Shown here in pieces: positions 25,654-35,059 of a stretch of DNA of 64,000 nt (within the stretch, counting starts at the first letter, position 1; the number at the start of each line of letters is the position of its first letter). The position numbers and the translations under genes were made by a program. Source of the stretch: JACKIC01 sp964543795 (lineage in GTDB: Bacteria > Planctomycetota > UBA1135 > UBA2386); contig CAZIZN010000002.1 of NCBI GenBank assembly GCA_964543795.1, positions 1 to 64,000 of the forward strand, in the 5' to 3' direction. The notes below the pieces were generated by a model. It was not told the DNA's origin. It saw only the letters and a list, made by a program, of their open reading frames with translations, and made no database searches.

Positions 25654-27440
25654 GTCCCGGCCTCCGTGCCGCGTTCGAGCGCCCTCGCCTCGGCCTGCCG
25701 TCGCCACGCATCCGCGTATCGTCCGCCCCGCGCGATCAGGGCCGCGTGATCGCCTCGTTCGGCGATCGCACCGTCCTCGAGCACGAGGATCAGGTCGGCG
25801 TCGCGAACCACGGACAGGCGGTGGGTGGCGACGACCATCGTGCGGCCCCGCTGCTGCGCGGCGATGCCGTCCAGGATGCGCCGTTCGGTCAGCGTGTCGA
25901 CCGCGGAGAGCGTGTCGTCGAGCAGCAGCCCCGGACGCTCGTCGAGCAGTGCGCGCGCCAGCGAGACGCGCTGTTTCTGGCCGCCCGAGAGCGTCACGCC
26001 GCGCTCGCCGACGACGGTCTCGAGCCCGTGCTGCAGCTGCGGCAGATCCTGATCGAGCGCCGCGGCGGCGACGGCTTCGGTGAGCGGCGCCGAAGCGACG
26101 GCGTCGTGTGCGAACGCGACGTTGGCGGCGATCGTGTCACTGAACAGGAACGGCTCCTGCGGCGCGAACGCGAACAGGCCGCGCACCGCGTCGGGGGCCA
26201 GGTCGAGCACGTCGTGGCCGTCGACGAACACCGTGCCGCGCGGCGGATCGTAGAAGCGCAGCAGGATCGCGAGCAGCGTCGACTTGCCGCTGCCGACCGG
26301 TCCGACCAGGCCCAGCTTGCGTCCGGGCGCCAGTTCGAAGTCGACGGCGCGCAGCGCCGGCCGGTCGGCGCCGGGATACGTGAAGTCGAGGCCGCGCACG
26401 CGCAGGTGGCCGCGCAGCGGCGGGCGGGCGCCGGCGGTGGACTCGGCCGGGACGGCGAAGAGCTCCTGGATCCGTTCGGCGGCGGCGAGCGCGCGCGGCA
26501 GCGTCGCCAGCGTCCAGCCCAGGATCTCGAGCGGGAAGGTCAGCAGCGCGAGGTAGCCGGTGAACTGGAACAACTGGCCGACCGTGATCCGTTGGTGCAC
26601 GACCTCGAGTCCGCCGACGAGCAGCACGACGAAGGTCACCACGCCGCTCGTCGAGTGCGACATGGCGTGCACGAGCGAGCGCAGCCGCACGAGCCGCAGG
26701 TTGGCGAGCAGGTAGCGGCGGTTGCGCGTCGCCATCGCGGCCTGTTCGCGCGCGGCCCGGCCGAACTGCTGCACGACGCGGATGCCGGCGAAGTCCTCCT
26801 GCGCCTGCTGCGACACCGCGGCGATCGCCTCCTGCGAGGCCTTGCTCCACCGGTGCAGCCGCGGCAGGACGACGCGCATCGCCACGAACAGCGCGCCGAA
26901 CGCGGCGACGGCGGCCAGCGTCACGGGCACGTTCATGCTCGCCATCAGCCACGCCCCCGCGGGCAGGAGGCACAGCGTGCTGCCGCCGTGCAGCAGCAGC
27001 GGGCCCATGACGAAACGCACCAGTTCGACGTCCTGGGTCAGCCGGCTCGTGATGTCGCCGGTGCGGGCGCGGTCGAACCAGGGCACGGGCAGGCGCATCA
27101 GGTGGGCGACGAGTTCGTCCTTGAGCTCCTGCTCGACGAAGCGCGATGCATCGATCAGCGTCTTGCGCGAGACGTAGCGCGCGAACGCCTCCGCGGCGCC
27201 GAGCACCAGCAGCAGCAGGCACGTCTCGCGCAGCTGCGTGCGGGCCCCCGCGCCGCCGTCCGCCTGCCGCAGCAGATCGAGGCTGTCGCCGAGCAGCCGC
27301 GGCATCCAGAGCGTGATCGCCGCATGCACGGGCACCAGTGCGACGCCCGTCGCGACGAGCCACCGGTGACGGGCGAGCAGCCGCAGCGGCCGGCGGAACG
27401 CATCGAGGCTCGAGCGGAGGCGGGACAAGCGGCGAAGCAT
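25650..27440 (-). CDS. ABC exporter half-transporter, degenerate-site subunit (TM287/LmrC-like)
   Basis: A 596-residue ABC exporter half with six membrane helices and a C-terminal ATPase. Walker A is GPVGSGKST (Lys386), the signature is canonical LSGGQKQR, but Walker B reads LLLDD, so Asp509 replaces the catalytic Glu. This is the hallmark of the degenerate site in heterodimeric exporters, complementing the downstream subunit. The ATG is at 27438-27440. Both subunits have the same length and overlap by four bases, which supports production as a one-to-one heterodimer. Confidence 0.93.
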   Translation of the reverse strand: MLRRLSRLRSSLDAFRRPLRLLARHRWLVATGVALVPVHAAITLWMPRLLGDSLDLLRQADGGAGARTQLRETCLLLLVLGAAEAFARYVSRKTLIDASRFVEQELKDELVAHLMRLPVPWFDRARTGDITSRLTQDVELVRFVMGPLLLHGGSTLCLLPAGAWLMASMNVPVTLAAVAAFGALFVAMRVVLPRLHRWSKASQEAIAAVSQQAQEDFAGIRVVQQFGRAAREQAAMATRNRRYLLANLRLVRLRSLVHAMSHSTSGVVTFVVLLVGGLEVVHQRITVGQLFQFTGYLALLTFPLEILGWTLATLPRALAAAERIQELFAVPAESTAGARPPLRGHLRVRGLDFTYPGADRPALRAVDFELAPGRKLGLVGPVGSGKSTLLAILLRFYDPPRGTVFVDGHDVLDLAPDAVRGLFAFAPQEPFLFSDTIAANVAFAHDAVASAPLTEAVAAAALDQDLPQLQHGLETVVGERGVTLSGGQKQRVSLARALLDERPGLLLDDTLSAVDTLTERRILDGIAAQQRGRTMVVATHRLSVVRDADLILVLEDGAIAERGDHAALIARGGRYADAWRRQAEARALERGTEAGT

Positions 27441-27605
27441 CGACGGTGGCGCGCGGTGTTGCAAATGGCGCCATGGCGCGGCGGCCCCGCGTTCGTGGTC
27501 CCGGTTCGGGACCGCGGCCGGCGATCGACACCATTTCGGAGGCGCGCGGTGCCGATAGGGCCGAAACGCGCGGCCAGAACCCTGGCCCGTCCGGAGCGCA
27601 GCAAC
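27441..27605. promoter_or_regulatory. Divergent promoter region between the ABC exporter and the giant pseudopilin
   Basis: A 165-bp gap between divergent operons. It has no protein-like frame and must hold the promoters of both. I see only G+C-rich sequence and a small palindrome GGCGCCATGGCGC near 27468-27480, and no convincing -35/-10 pair. Confidence 0.3.
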
Positions 27606-30600
27606 ATGCCCATTCGTCATCGTCGGCAGCAGGCAGGCTTCACGTTCGCCGAGCTCGCGTTCGCGCTGGTGATCCTGGTGATCGGCGCCACGGTGCTGAT
27701 CAACCACCTCACGATCAACTACCTGACCACGAACACCGAACGCGACCGCGTGTTCGCCTACTCGAAGGCGCAGGCGATCCTCAGCGAGATCCAGGTCTAC
27801 GTGGACCGCGGTCAGGTGGACGCGGCGGTCGACCTCGACGTGCTCGACGACGGCATCGTCAATCGCCAGACGCTGTCGATCCAGACCGATCAGTTCGGTG
27901 CCCTGATCGCTCCCGACCACGTGCTGTCGGGGAACTACCAGCGCAACGGGCAGTGGATCTGGTCGCGTCGCATCAGCGTGCAGCCGTTCGTCGGCATCAA
28001 CAACCGCAACGTGCGCTACGTGACGGTGCGCATCTTCCGCCGCGACAACCAGGGCGTCGACCAGCCGTTCGCCGACCTGTCGGCGGTCATCAACTCCGCG
28101 GGCAGCGCGTTCCCCACGACGCAGGTCTTCGACATCTACCTGATCGCGATCGAGAACATCCCCGGCTGGTGGGTCTACATGGATTCGATCCAGCCGTTCG
28201 TCGAATCGATGATCACGGACCTGGAGACCCGTAATCCGGGGCTGCAGTTCCGGACGCACTGGATCACCAAGGCGAGCTTCGGGCGCAACCAGGGTTACCG
28301 ACCCTACACCAACGAGGCGAACGACAGCCTCGCGACGATCCCCGAGGTCTACCACTACCCGGGTCGCATGCCGGCCGGCAACGCGTCGTCGTACTACTAC
28401 GTGCCCGACACGATGTCGGCACGCATCAACGTCGACGGCGTCGAGCGCAACGGCTACGACGCGGACACCAATCCGCACCCGTACGCGCTGGCGGACTTCT
28501 TCAACCACGCGATGCGCTATCCGGACGAGCTGGCACTCTGGCAGCAACGGGTCGACGCGATCGAGCAGCGCGAGGCGGACATCGCCGCCGCGGTCGCCGC
28601 CAGCAGCACGCCGCCCCCCGAGTTCGACGACATGTCGAAGGAGCCGACGCTGCGCCTGTTGCTCGAGGACATGTACAGCTCGCCGGAAAAGTACCGGAAC
28701 GCGCTGATGATCAACCTGCACGGCGAGTTGCTGCCGATGCCGGCGCTCCGCAACTTCAGCGACGCCGCGCGCGACCCGGTCAACCACCCGGAGGTCCGTG
28801 TCGTCACGCACCCGGCCGAACTGCGCACCTACCGCGATGCGGGCGCCCCCGAATCCGCCAGCGACCAGCTGGAGTTCCGCGTCTACGCCTACAACACCAA
28901 CCATCAGACCTACACGGGTTCGCAGACCCTCGGCGATCCGCTCGTGATCGAGGTGATGGGCCTCGACCTCACCGACGGCCTCGGCTCGGGGCGGCTCGGA
29001 GGGTCGTGCGCGCTCGAGCAACTGCGCGGCGGCGTGCCGGTGGGGCTGCTCGGGGACACGGCCTACTACCCGTTCCAGACGGCCAGGTACGCGGGTTCGC
29101 CGCTCGTCGAACCGGGCGAGATGTGTTACCGGGCCCAGTTCGTCGACCCGGGCACGTCGGGGTCGCCGCGTTTCACACGCATCTACCTCTACAACACGCC
29201 GGTCGTGGCGCCTCCCGTCGGCGGCGCGGGCCTCGAGAACACGGAACGGGCCATGCTCTACCGCATGCCCTACGTGCCGTGCCCCGTCGAGGCGGCGCGG
29301 ACCTTCGCGACCGACCTCGCGAGCGTGGGCTCGGGCCCGAAGAACACGGCGCGCTGGCGCCTGCGGATCGACCCGGAGGTCTTCGGCAACGGTTCGTTCG
29401 TCGACGACGACGGCAATCGCTACCGGCCGAGCGACGACGTGGTCGTGCAGGTGCGGACCCGCATCTGGAGCAGCGCCAACCCGGACCCGGCCGGCTCGGG
29501 CACGATGTGGCCGCCCTCGGCGCGCAACCAGCCCGACAACCTGTCCGTCACCTACGCGTGGTGGGCCGACAGCGCCGAGGACGTGCCGATCACGGAGCGC
29601 TACCAGTTCCAGGGCGATCCGCGCCACGTGCCCTACAAGGACCTGTTCAACGCCGATCCGGACTTCCCGAACGGCTACAACTGGTTCCGCGACTCGCTCG
29701 TCAACAACACCGAGCCCGGCGCGGCCGACTACGCGAGCATCGACGCGGCGCGGTTGCGCAACCGCTGGAACGCCTCGATGGCGATCGACGTGCCGCGCTA
29801 CTTCGAAGTGCTGCGCAAGGCGCTGCTGCGCAGCAAGGTCGTCTACACCACGCTGACGGGCTACTCGTACTACTACCTCGGCATCGGCAACGACATCGGC
29901 TACGACTCGGCCAACGGGTACCCGAACTCGATCCCGAGCGAACTGACGCCGCACGGCATCCCGAGCGGCACCGGGTACCTCAACACGATCACCGGTGCGC
30001 GCCGCGTCGTGCGCGAGGGCTCGGCCGCCGCCTACTGGTGGGGCATGCCGTGGCTCGGCGAACTGTTCCCGGACTCGGCGGTGTCGACGTGGCAGGCCCT
30101 GGACGGCCTCGGCGCGATGCGCGGCAACCTCGACGCCGGCACCGCCTCGAACCAGTTCTACCAATCGACCGAGAACAGCATCTACGCGGCCAGCAACCGC
30201 ACGGCCTACGGCACGGCGTTGCTCAACCACCACCAGCGGACCGCCGGGCCGGGTTGCACGGCGTTCTTCAACATCGGCACCGCGGCCGCGCACTTCGGCC
30301 ACGTCTCGTCGAGCGGCACGGGGCCGCTGACCGCGGTCGGCACCGAACTGGCGAACAACTACAACATGACCGTCCCGACCTCGGCGACGATCACGCGTCC
30401 GTTCGGCCTGGCGCTCGGCGGCACGACCGGCGAACACTGGGCGTACGCGCCCTACACCACGGACCGCTGCACCGCGACGCTCTACCGCACGTACTACACG
30501 CACGGCTCGGGCACCGGCTCGGGGCTCGTGAAGCTCGTCGACCCGTCCGGAACCTCGGCGGCCTACGTCGTGGTCAACGGCATCGGCAACGCGGTCGACA

Positions 30601-31106
30601 CGGGCACCACGTTCATCGCCAAGTGGGCGATGGTCTCCCTCGTGCACTCGTTCTTCGAGGCGGGCAGCACGACGAACACGCTGCGCATCCCGCAGCTGCC
30701 GCGCGTCGAGATCGAGTCGCCGACGGACATCACCGAGCTGATCAACCCGGGCACGATCACGATCCAGTACGACGTCGACTGGACGCGCTGGGACGGCACG
30801 GCCTACACCGCGACCGGCACGTTCGCCGAGGACGAACTCGAACTCGAGTACGTGCTCATGTATTCGCCCGACAACGGCACGACCTGGCTGCACGTCCAGG
30901 ACGACTCGTTGGCGACCCCGGGCACGCGCCCGACGGACCTGAGCCACATCGTCGACGACGCCGGCGTCGGTGCCGAGGCGTATGCCTGGGACGTGCCCGC
31001 GGCCCAGTTCCCCGAGGGTGGCTACCTGCTGCGCATCGACTGCTACCGCCGCGATTCGCAGGTCCACTACTCGTACCACAAGACCAAGATCTTCATCCAG
31101 CGATGA
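27606..31106 (+). CDS. Giant type IV pilin-like (pseudopilin) protein, 1,166 residues
   Basis: The N-terminus is a class III prepilin signal: a short basic leader (MPIRHRRQQAG), then FTFAELAFALVILVIGATVL, with Gly before Phe as the predicted peptidase site and Glu at mature position 5. It should be cleaved by a prepilin peptidase and assembled by a type II secretion or type IV pilus machine. Unlike normal pseudopilins (about 120-350 residues), it continues for more than 1,100 residues of Tyr/Asn/Thr-rich sequence that I cannot assign to a family. Predicted extracytoplasmic blocks include a long region rich in YY and GYxY patterns and a late beta-like part (LELEYVLMYSPDNGTTWLHV). It overlaps the next pseudopilin by ATGA. 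Confidence 0.85.
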   Translation: MPIRHRRQQAGFTFAELAFALVILVIGATVLINHLTINYLTTNTERDRVFAYSKAQAILSEIQVYVDRGQVDAAVDLDVLDDGIVNRQTLSIQTDQFGALIAPDHVLSGNYQRNGQWIWSRRISVQPFVGINNRNVRYVTVRIFRRDNQGVDQPFADLSAVINSAGSAFPTTQVFDIYLIAIENIPGWWVYMDSIQPFVESMITDLETRNPGLQFRTHWITKASFGRNQGYRPYTNEANDSLATIPEVYHYPGRMPAGNASSYYYVPDTMSARINVDGVERNGYDADTNPHPYALADFFNHAMRYPDELALWQQRVDAIEQREADIAAAVAASSTPPPEFDDMSKEPTLRLLLEDMYSSPEKYRNALMINLHGELLPMPALRNFSDAARDPVNHPEVRVVTHPAELRTYRDAGAPESASDQLEFRVYAYNTNHQTYTGSQTLGDPLVIEVMGLDLTDGLGSGRLGGSCALEQLRGGVPVGLLGDTAYYPFQTARYAGSPLVEPGEMCYRAQFVDPGTSGSPRFTRIYLYNTPVVAPPVGGAGLENTERAMLYRMPYVPCPVEAARTFATDLASVGSGPKNTARWRLRIDPEVFGNGSFVDDDGNRYRPSDDVVVQVRTRIWSSANPDPAGSGTMWPPSARNQPDNLSVTYAWWADSAEDVPITERYQFQGDPRHVPYKDLFNADPDFPNGYNWFRDSLVNNTEPGAADYASIDAARLRNRWNASMAIDVPRYFEVLRKALLRSKVVYTTLTGYSYYYLGIGNDIGYDSANGYPNSIPSELTPHGIPSGTGYLNTITGARRVVREGSAAAYWWGMPWLGELFPDSAVSTWQALDGLGAMRGNLDAGTASNQFYQSTENSIYAASNRTAYGTALLNHHQRTAGPGCTAFFNIGTAAAHFGHVSSSGTGPLTAVGTELANNYNMTVPTSATITRPFGLALGGTTGEHWAYAPYTTDRCTATLYRTYYTHGSGTGSGLVKLVDPSGTSAAYVVVNGIGNAVDTGTTFIAKWAMVSLVHSFFEAGSTTNTLRIPQLPRVEIESPTDITELINPGTITIQYDVDWTRWDGTAYTATGTFAEDELELEYVLMYSPDNGTTWLHVQDDSLATPGTRPTDLSHIVDDAGVGAEAYAWDVPAAQFPEGGYLLRIDCYRRDSQVHYSYHKTKIFIQR

Positions 31107-32203
31107 GGCAGGCACCGATGGTCCTCACCCAGTCGTTCGACCGTTCCACCGACGACCGCGCCGCCACGCCGGCGCGGCCCGATCGGTCCGGCCATGCCGG
31201 CTTCAGCATGATCGAGGTCATCATCGCCTCGACGCTGCTGTTCTTGATGATCATGGCGGTCGGCAACCTCTCCGTCAGCGGCGCCGACGCGCAGGAGTAC
31301 GCACGCCGCATCACGCGTGCGACGGAGATCACGCAGGACGTGGTCGATCAGATGCGGCTGGAGCTGGTCTCGTGCGTGCGCCTGTTCGGCAACGACGCGG
31401 AGGGCAACGGCAACCTCGCCGTGTTCGACCTCGACGGTGCACCGGCGCCGCTCGCGGGAGTGATCCTGCCCACGGTCGACTCCACGGGCAGCATCGAGGC
31501 GGACACCGCCACGCGGCAGATCACGGGTAATTCGCTGTTCTTCGCGAAGCTCTCCTGGACCGATCGGTTCGTCTGCTCGAGCTCGAACGAGTACCTCGTC
31601 GACGTCTATCGCTGGGTCTACTACTACCTGACCCCCGAAGACGGCGGTCCGCAGGTGGGCAGTCCCATCGGCCTCAACCTCGTCCGCATCGAGAGCGAGC
31701 CGATGGTCGACGGCACGGGCCTCGACCGCATCACCGATCCGCTCGACCAGGCCGAGTTGTGCCTGCACCTGCTGCAGGGCACGCCCGACGCGACCGGCGT
31801 CGCGCGCTCGCCCGTGCAGGTGGTCTGGTTGCGCGGCGGCGATCCGACGGTGGCCGGCACGTTCCGGCAGATCGACGACGTCGACGGCTCGCTGAGCGCG
31901 ACACCGACCGCACCCCGCCCCGATCCATGGGAGGTGCTGCGCCGCCAGGACGAAGTGCGCGGCATCTTGAGCTACCGGCACCACTCGATCGCGACGGTCT
32001 TCGCGCGCGACACGGTCGACGTCACCCGTTTCGCCATACAGAATGCCAGCGGCCTGGGCTTCCCGCACGGCTTCGAGACCCAGATCGTCGGTCCCAGCTC
32101 GGCGCGTCAGGTGCTGCTGCACCTCGTGGTGGCCAGCACGAACCGCCGCGGGCACACGGCTTACGCCAACATGCAGATGGTCGTCGACGCGCGCGATCTT
32201 TGA
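31103..32203 (+). CDS. Second pseudopilin (PilW/GspJ-like), 366 residues
   Basis: The N-terminus contains a prepilin motif after a longer than usual leader: SGHAGFSMIEVIIASTLLFL, with predicted cleavage after Gly33 and Glu at mature position 5. The 330-residue mature region contains heptad-like helices early (ITRATEITQDVVDQMRLEL), then beta-rich sequence with a C-terminal VVASTNRRGHTAYANM run. This layout resembles PilW/GspJ-type minor pseudopilins. The ATG overlaps the giant pseudopilin's TGA (ATGA). A shorter start at 31118 is possible. The two probably form one minor-pilin tip complex, by inference. Confidence 0.85.
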   Translation: MRQAPMVLTQSFDRSTDDRAATPARPDRSGHAGFSMIEVIIASTLLFLMIMAVGNLSVSGADAQEYARRITRATEITQDVVDQMRLELVSCVRLFGNDAEGNGNLAVFDLDGAPAPLAGVILPTVDSTGSIEADTATRQITGNSLFFAKLSWTDRFVCSSSNEYLVDVYRWVYYYLTPEDGGPQVGSPIGLNLVRIESEPMVDGTGLDRITDPLDQAELCLHLLQGTPDATGVARSPVQVVWLRGGDPTVAGTFRQIDDVDGSLSATPTAPRPDPWEVLRRQDEVRGILSYRHHSIATVFARDTVDVTRFAIQNASGLGFPHGFETQIVGPSSARQVLLHLVVASTNRRGHTAYANMQMVVDARDL

Positions 32204-32260
32204 GCCGGGTGAGCCGGCCGGCGGGGATGCGATCGGGTGCGCGGGGCAGCCTTCGCCGTG

Positions 32261-34453
32261 TCACCCGCCGATGACGCCCTCCATGGCTTCGCCGACGACG
32301 GCGCCGGCCGGGTTGTTGGCGGCGGGGTCGAGCACGATGGCCTGGTTGTAGAACTTCAGGCCCAGGAGTCCCGGCAGGAAAGGGATCGGCAGGGTGAACT
32401 CGGCTTCGTGCGCCGTGCCGCCGATCGGCACGATCGCATCGGCGACGATGTGGGCGCTGCAGCCGGGCATGCCGACGGCGGCGAGCGGCGTCGGCGGCAG
32501 TTGACGCTGCCAGCCGAAGCCGAGCAGCGCGAGGTTGGTCGGGAGGTTGGTCAGCAGGGCCGGAAAGGTCTTGCCGATCTGCGGGGTGTCGCCGGGCACG
32601 ATGCGCGACGGCGCCAGCGAGCCTGGGCAGCCGGCGGCGAACCCGACGTAGCGGCTTTCGCTGCCGATCAGCGCGGCGTTGCCATCCGTGTCACCGGCGG
32701 CGACACGCAGGTAGCTGCGGCCGCGCGGCAGGATCGGCGCGGCGGTGATCCGCGCCGGCTGGTTGGTGATGCCCCAGGTCACCGCGGCGCCATCCGAACG
32801 GCGCGCCACGGCGTGACGGTTGCCGCAGGCGACCTCGACATAGCTGACGCCCGGCGGCAGGGCCGGCACGGGGACGGTCCCTCCCCAGGAGACGACCGTG
32901 CCGTCGGAACGGAGTGCCGCCGCGAGGTTCTTGCCGCAAGCGACCGCCGTGTAGCGAAGTCCGGCGGGCAGGCTGGGCAGCGAGGTGAGGCCCGTGGTGC
33001 CACCCGTACCGGCCATGACCATGGAGCCGTCGGATCGCAGCAGGAGGACGTTCTGTTCGCCCGCTCCGACAGCGGTGTAACGCAGCCCCGGCGGTAGGGC
33101 GGGCATGGTCGCCTGGCCCCAGGTGTTGTCGCCCCAGCCGACTGCCGAACCGTCCGAGCGAATCGCCACCGCATTCTGCACCCCGACATCGACGGCGGTG
33201 TAGGTCAAGCCGGGGGGCAGCGCGGGTACGTTCAGCTGACCCCAGGAGTTGTCCCCGCTCCAGACGCGCAATGAGCCGTCGTCGACGAGGCCGACGAGCA
33301 TCCCGCTGCAAGCCTTGACGGACGTCAAGGCGCGACCCGGGCCAGGATCGAGGGGTGTGGCCCAGAATTGGTTCCAGGACGTGCGGGGGAACTCCATCGA
33401 CAACGCGAGTGGGCTCGCTGGAGCGCTACGGGTCAAGGTCAGGACCGACGCCCAGCAGACGTCCAGATCCTCGAAGCGACTGCCGGCCGGGCGCGCGGCG
33501 AGCCATTCGAACTCTCCCCAGGACACGATTTTGCCGTCCGGGCGGACGCCCACCGTGTGAGCGCTGCCGGCCACCATCCGCGAGAACGTGCCGGGCGGGT
33601 GCGGCGGGATGTTGATCTGCCCCGCATGATTGTAGCCCCATGCGAGCCACTGTCCGTCGCTGCGCAAGGCCACGTTGTGGTCCCCGCCAGCTGAGATCGC
33701 CACGTAGGTCATTCCGGCTGGCAGGGATGGTACGTTGAGCTGGCCCAGGGAATTGTCTCCCCACGCCACGGCGCGTCCGTCGGAGCGCAGTGCAAACAGA
33801 TGGTTGCGGCCGGCTTCCAGGGCGATGTACGTGACGCCGGGCGGCAACGGCGGAACGGGCTGCACGACGGTGGCGAGGTTTCCCCAGGTGACGACCGTGC
33901 CGTCGGAAACCAGCGCCGCCATCCAGTACGGGCTGGAGGCCAGCGAGACGAAGGAGCGGCCCGGTGGAAGCGTCGGCACCAGTTCTATTCCCGCATAGTG
34001 CGTGCCCCAGGCATGCAGGGTTCGATCGGATCGGATGGCGAAGGCGCGGTGGTACGTGGATGCCAGGTCCAGCCAGCGCATCCCCGGCGGCAGGACTGGG
34101 GCGCTGGTGGGGGGGGTCAAGCCAGTGTCGAACGGGAGGAACTGGACCAGGGTGCCGTCCGACAACAAGCCGAATGGGACCTCGGCGGCAAATGCGTCGA
34201 CGTAGCGAAGCCCTGGCGGCGGCTCGGGCGGCGGCGAGCCGCCGCCGAAGCCCAGGATCCGCCCCTCGCGGGTGAGCCCGAGGGTCCATCCCAGGTTGCC
34301 TTTGCACACGGAGATCTTGCGCAGCGATGTCTGGAACATCTCGCTGTCATTGGCCCACAGTCCCCACGTGCGGACCTGGTCCTGAGCTGGCGACGGCGCC
34401 AGCGGCGACAACACCGCCGCCAACAACGCGATGCATGTGCGGTATGTGGTCAT
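32261..34453 (-). CDS. Secreted RCC1-like beta-propeller protein
   Basis: A 730-residue exported protein. The signal peptide covers about 1-24 (cleavage near PSPAQ). The body is built of RCC1-like repeats with recurrent RSDGxxxxWGxN and ALRSDG segments spaced about 45-55 residues apart (for example LPPGVTYIALEAGRNHLFALRSDG). Repeats interrupted in the middle suggest two propellers. The last 120 residues (from GCPGSLAPSRIVPG) are the beta-rich Cys module shared with other secreted proteins here. A strong ribosome binding site (AGGAG) precedes the ATG at 34451-34453. Third-position G+C looks lower than in its neighbours. Function is unknown; propellers usually bind proteins or glycans. Confidence 0.85.
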   Translation of the reverse strand: MTTYRTCIALLAAVLSPLAPSPAQDQVRTWGLWANDSEMFQTSLRKISVCKGNLGWTLGLTREGRILGFGGGSPPPEPPPGLRYVDAFAAEVPFGLLSDGTLVQFLPFDTGLTPPTSAPVLPPGMRWLDLASTYHRAFAIRSDRTLHAWGTHYAGIELVPTLPPGRSFVSLASSPYWMAALVSDGTVVTWGNLATVVQPVPPLPPGVTYIALEAGRNHLFALRSDGRAVAWGDNSLGQLNVPSLPAGMTYVAISAGGDHNVALRSDGQWLAWGYNHAGQINIPPHPPGTFSRMVAGSAHTVGVRPDGKIVSWGEFEWLAARPAGSRFEDLDVCWASVLTLTRSAPASPLALSMEFPRTSWNQFWATPLDPGPGRALTSVKACSGMLVGLVDDGSLRVWSGDNSWGQLNVPALPPGLTYTAVDVGVQNAVAIRSDGSAVGWGDNTWGQATMPALPPGLRYTAVGAGEQNVLLLRSDGSMVMAGTGGTTGLTSLPSLPAGLRYTAVACGKNLAAALRSDGTVVSWGGTVPVPALPPGVSYVEVACGNRHAVARRSDGAAVTWGITNQPARITAAPILPRGRSYLRVAAGDTDGNAALIGSESRYVGFAAGCPGSLAPSRIVPGDTPQIGKTFPALLTNLPTNLALLGFGWQRQLPPTPLAAVGMPGCSAHIVADAIVPIGGTAHEAEFTLPIPFLPGLLGLKFYNQAIVLDPAANNPAGAVVGEAMEGVIGG

Positions 34454-34778
34454 GGCTCTCCTGCCGTTCAGTAGGTGATCCACAGTGCAGGACTGGCCGC
34501 CGCGCTCACGGTGGTGGGCGCTGCGGCGCTTTTTGAGGCTTGGCAAGGATCGGCCCCTGTGTCGGGGAATGGCCAGGGCTCCGGGGGGAGTGCGGCTCCC
34601 GGCGGGCTGTCGGACTGCCAGAGTCTACCAGTAGGCCCCTGGAGGCCTTTCCCTGGGGGCGGGGCTGGCCGACCGGCCGGCGCTGTGGGCTAAGCCCCCC
34701 GTTGCGCCGCGCCCCCCCAACCCGTAGCCTCTTCGCCCCCGATCGGTCCCTTCCCCCGGACCCAACCCCATCGCCCGA
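34454..34778. other. 325-bp gap between divergent genes, with a terminator-like hairpin
   Basis: The gap between the RCC1-type gene and rpoZ has no protein-like frame. GCCGCCGCGC (34496-34505) can pair with GCGCTGCGGC (34518-34527), and five T residues follow at 34530-34534, a plausible plus-strand intrinsic terminator with no obvious upstream gene. Beyond it lies C/G-rich sequence without a recognised promoter. Confidence 0.4.
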
Positions 34779-35000
34779 ATGGAACAGAGCCTTCCCCAGG
34801 AGCTCGTCAAGCAAGTCGGCGGCTCGTTCCGCCTGACCGCTCTGCTGCAGAAGCGCGTTCGCGAACTCGTCCGCGGCCAGAAGCCGCTGTTCGAGACCCG
34901 CGAACGCAACTACATCAAGATCGCGAGCGAAGAGCTGCGCCGCGGCCTGATCGAGCTGGTGCCCGACGAGGAAGCCGGCCCAGCCAAGCTGGAGATCTGA
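34779..35000 (+). CDS. rpoZ: RNA polymerase omega subunit
   Basis: A 73-residue protein matching the omega (RpoZ) family: RLTALLQKRVRELVRGQKPLFETRERNYIKIASEELRRGLIEL, with the omega-like LxxRAxEL... and IAxEEL helices. It assists assembly of the beta-prime subunit. Here it stands alone rather than beside gmk or coaBC. The ATG lies 10 bases after a C-rich stretch with no clear ribosome binding site. The gene's last 16 bases (CAAGCTGGAGATCTGA) are followed by two further imperfect copies of that 16-mer, so the stop region is tandemly triplicated. Confidence 0.78.
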   Translation: MEQSLPQELVKQVGGSFRLTALLQKRVRELVRGQKPLFETRERNYIKIASEELRRGLIELVPDEEAGPAKLEI

Positions 35001-35032
35001 CAAGCTCGAGATCTGACAAGCTCGCGATCTGA
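34985..35032. repeat. 16-bp tandem triplication of the rpoZ 3' end
   Basis: Three copies at 34985-35000, 35001-35016 and 35017-35032, differing at one or two positions (CAAGCTSGMGATCTGA). The first copy contains the end of the omega gene, including its TGA. The unit length is not a multiple of three, so the later copies are outside the reading frame. Confidence 0.85.
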
Positions 35033-35059
35033 CCGGCGCCGCCAGCACCGCGGCCGGGT

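Noticed and set aside
25650..31115. A 5.4-kb minus-strand reading frame extending past the ABC half-transporter gene through the giant pseudopilin.
   Set aside because: Only its 3' part (25650-27440) has transporter motifs. The upstream part is low-complexity and antisense to a real gene.
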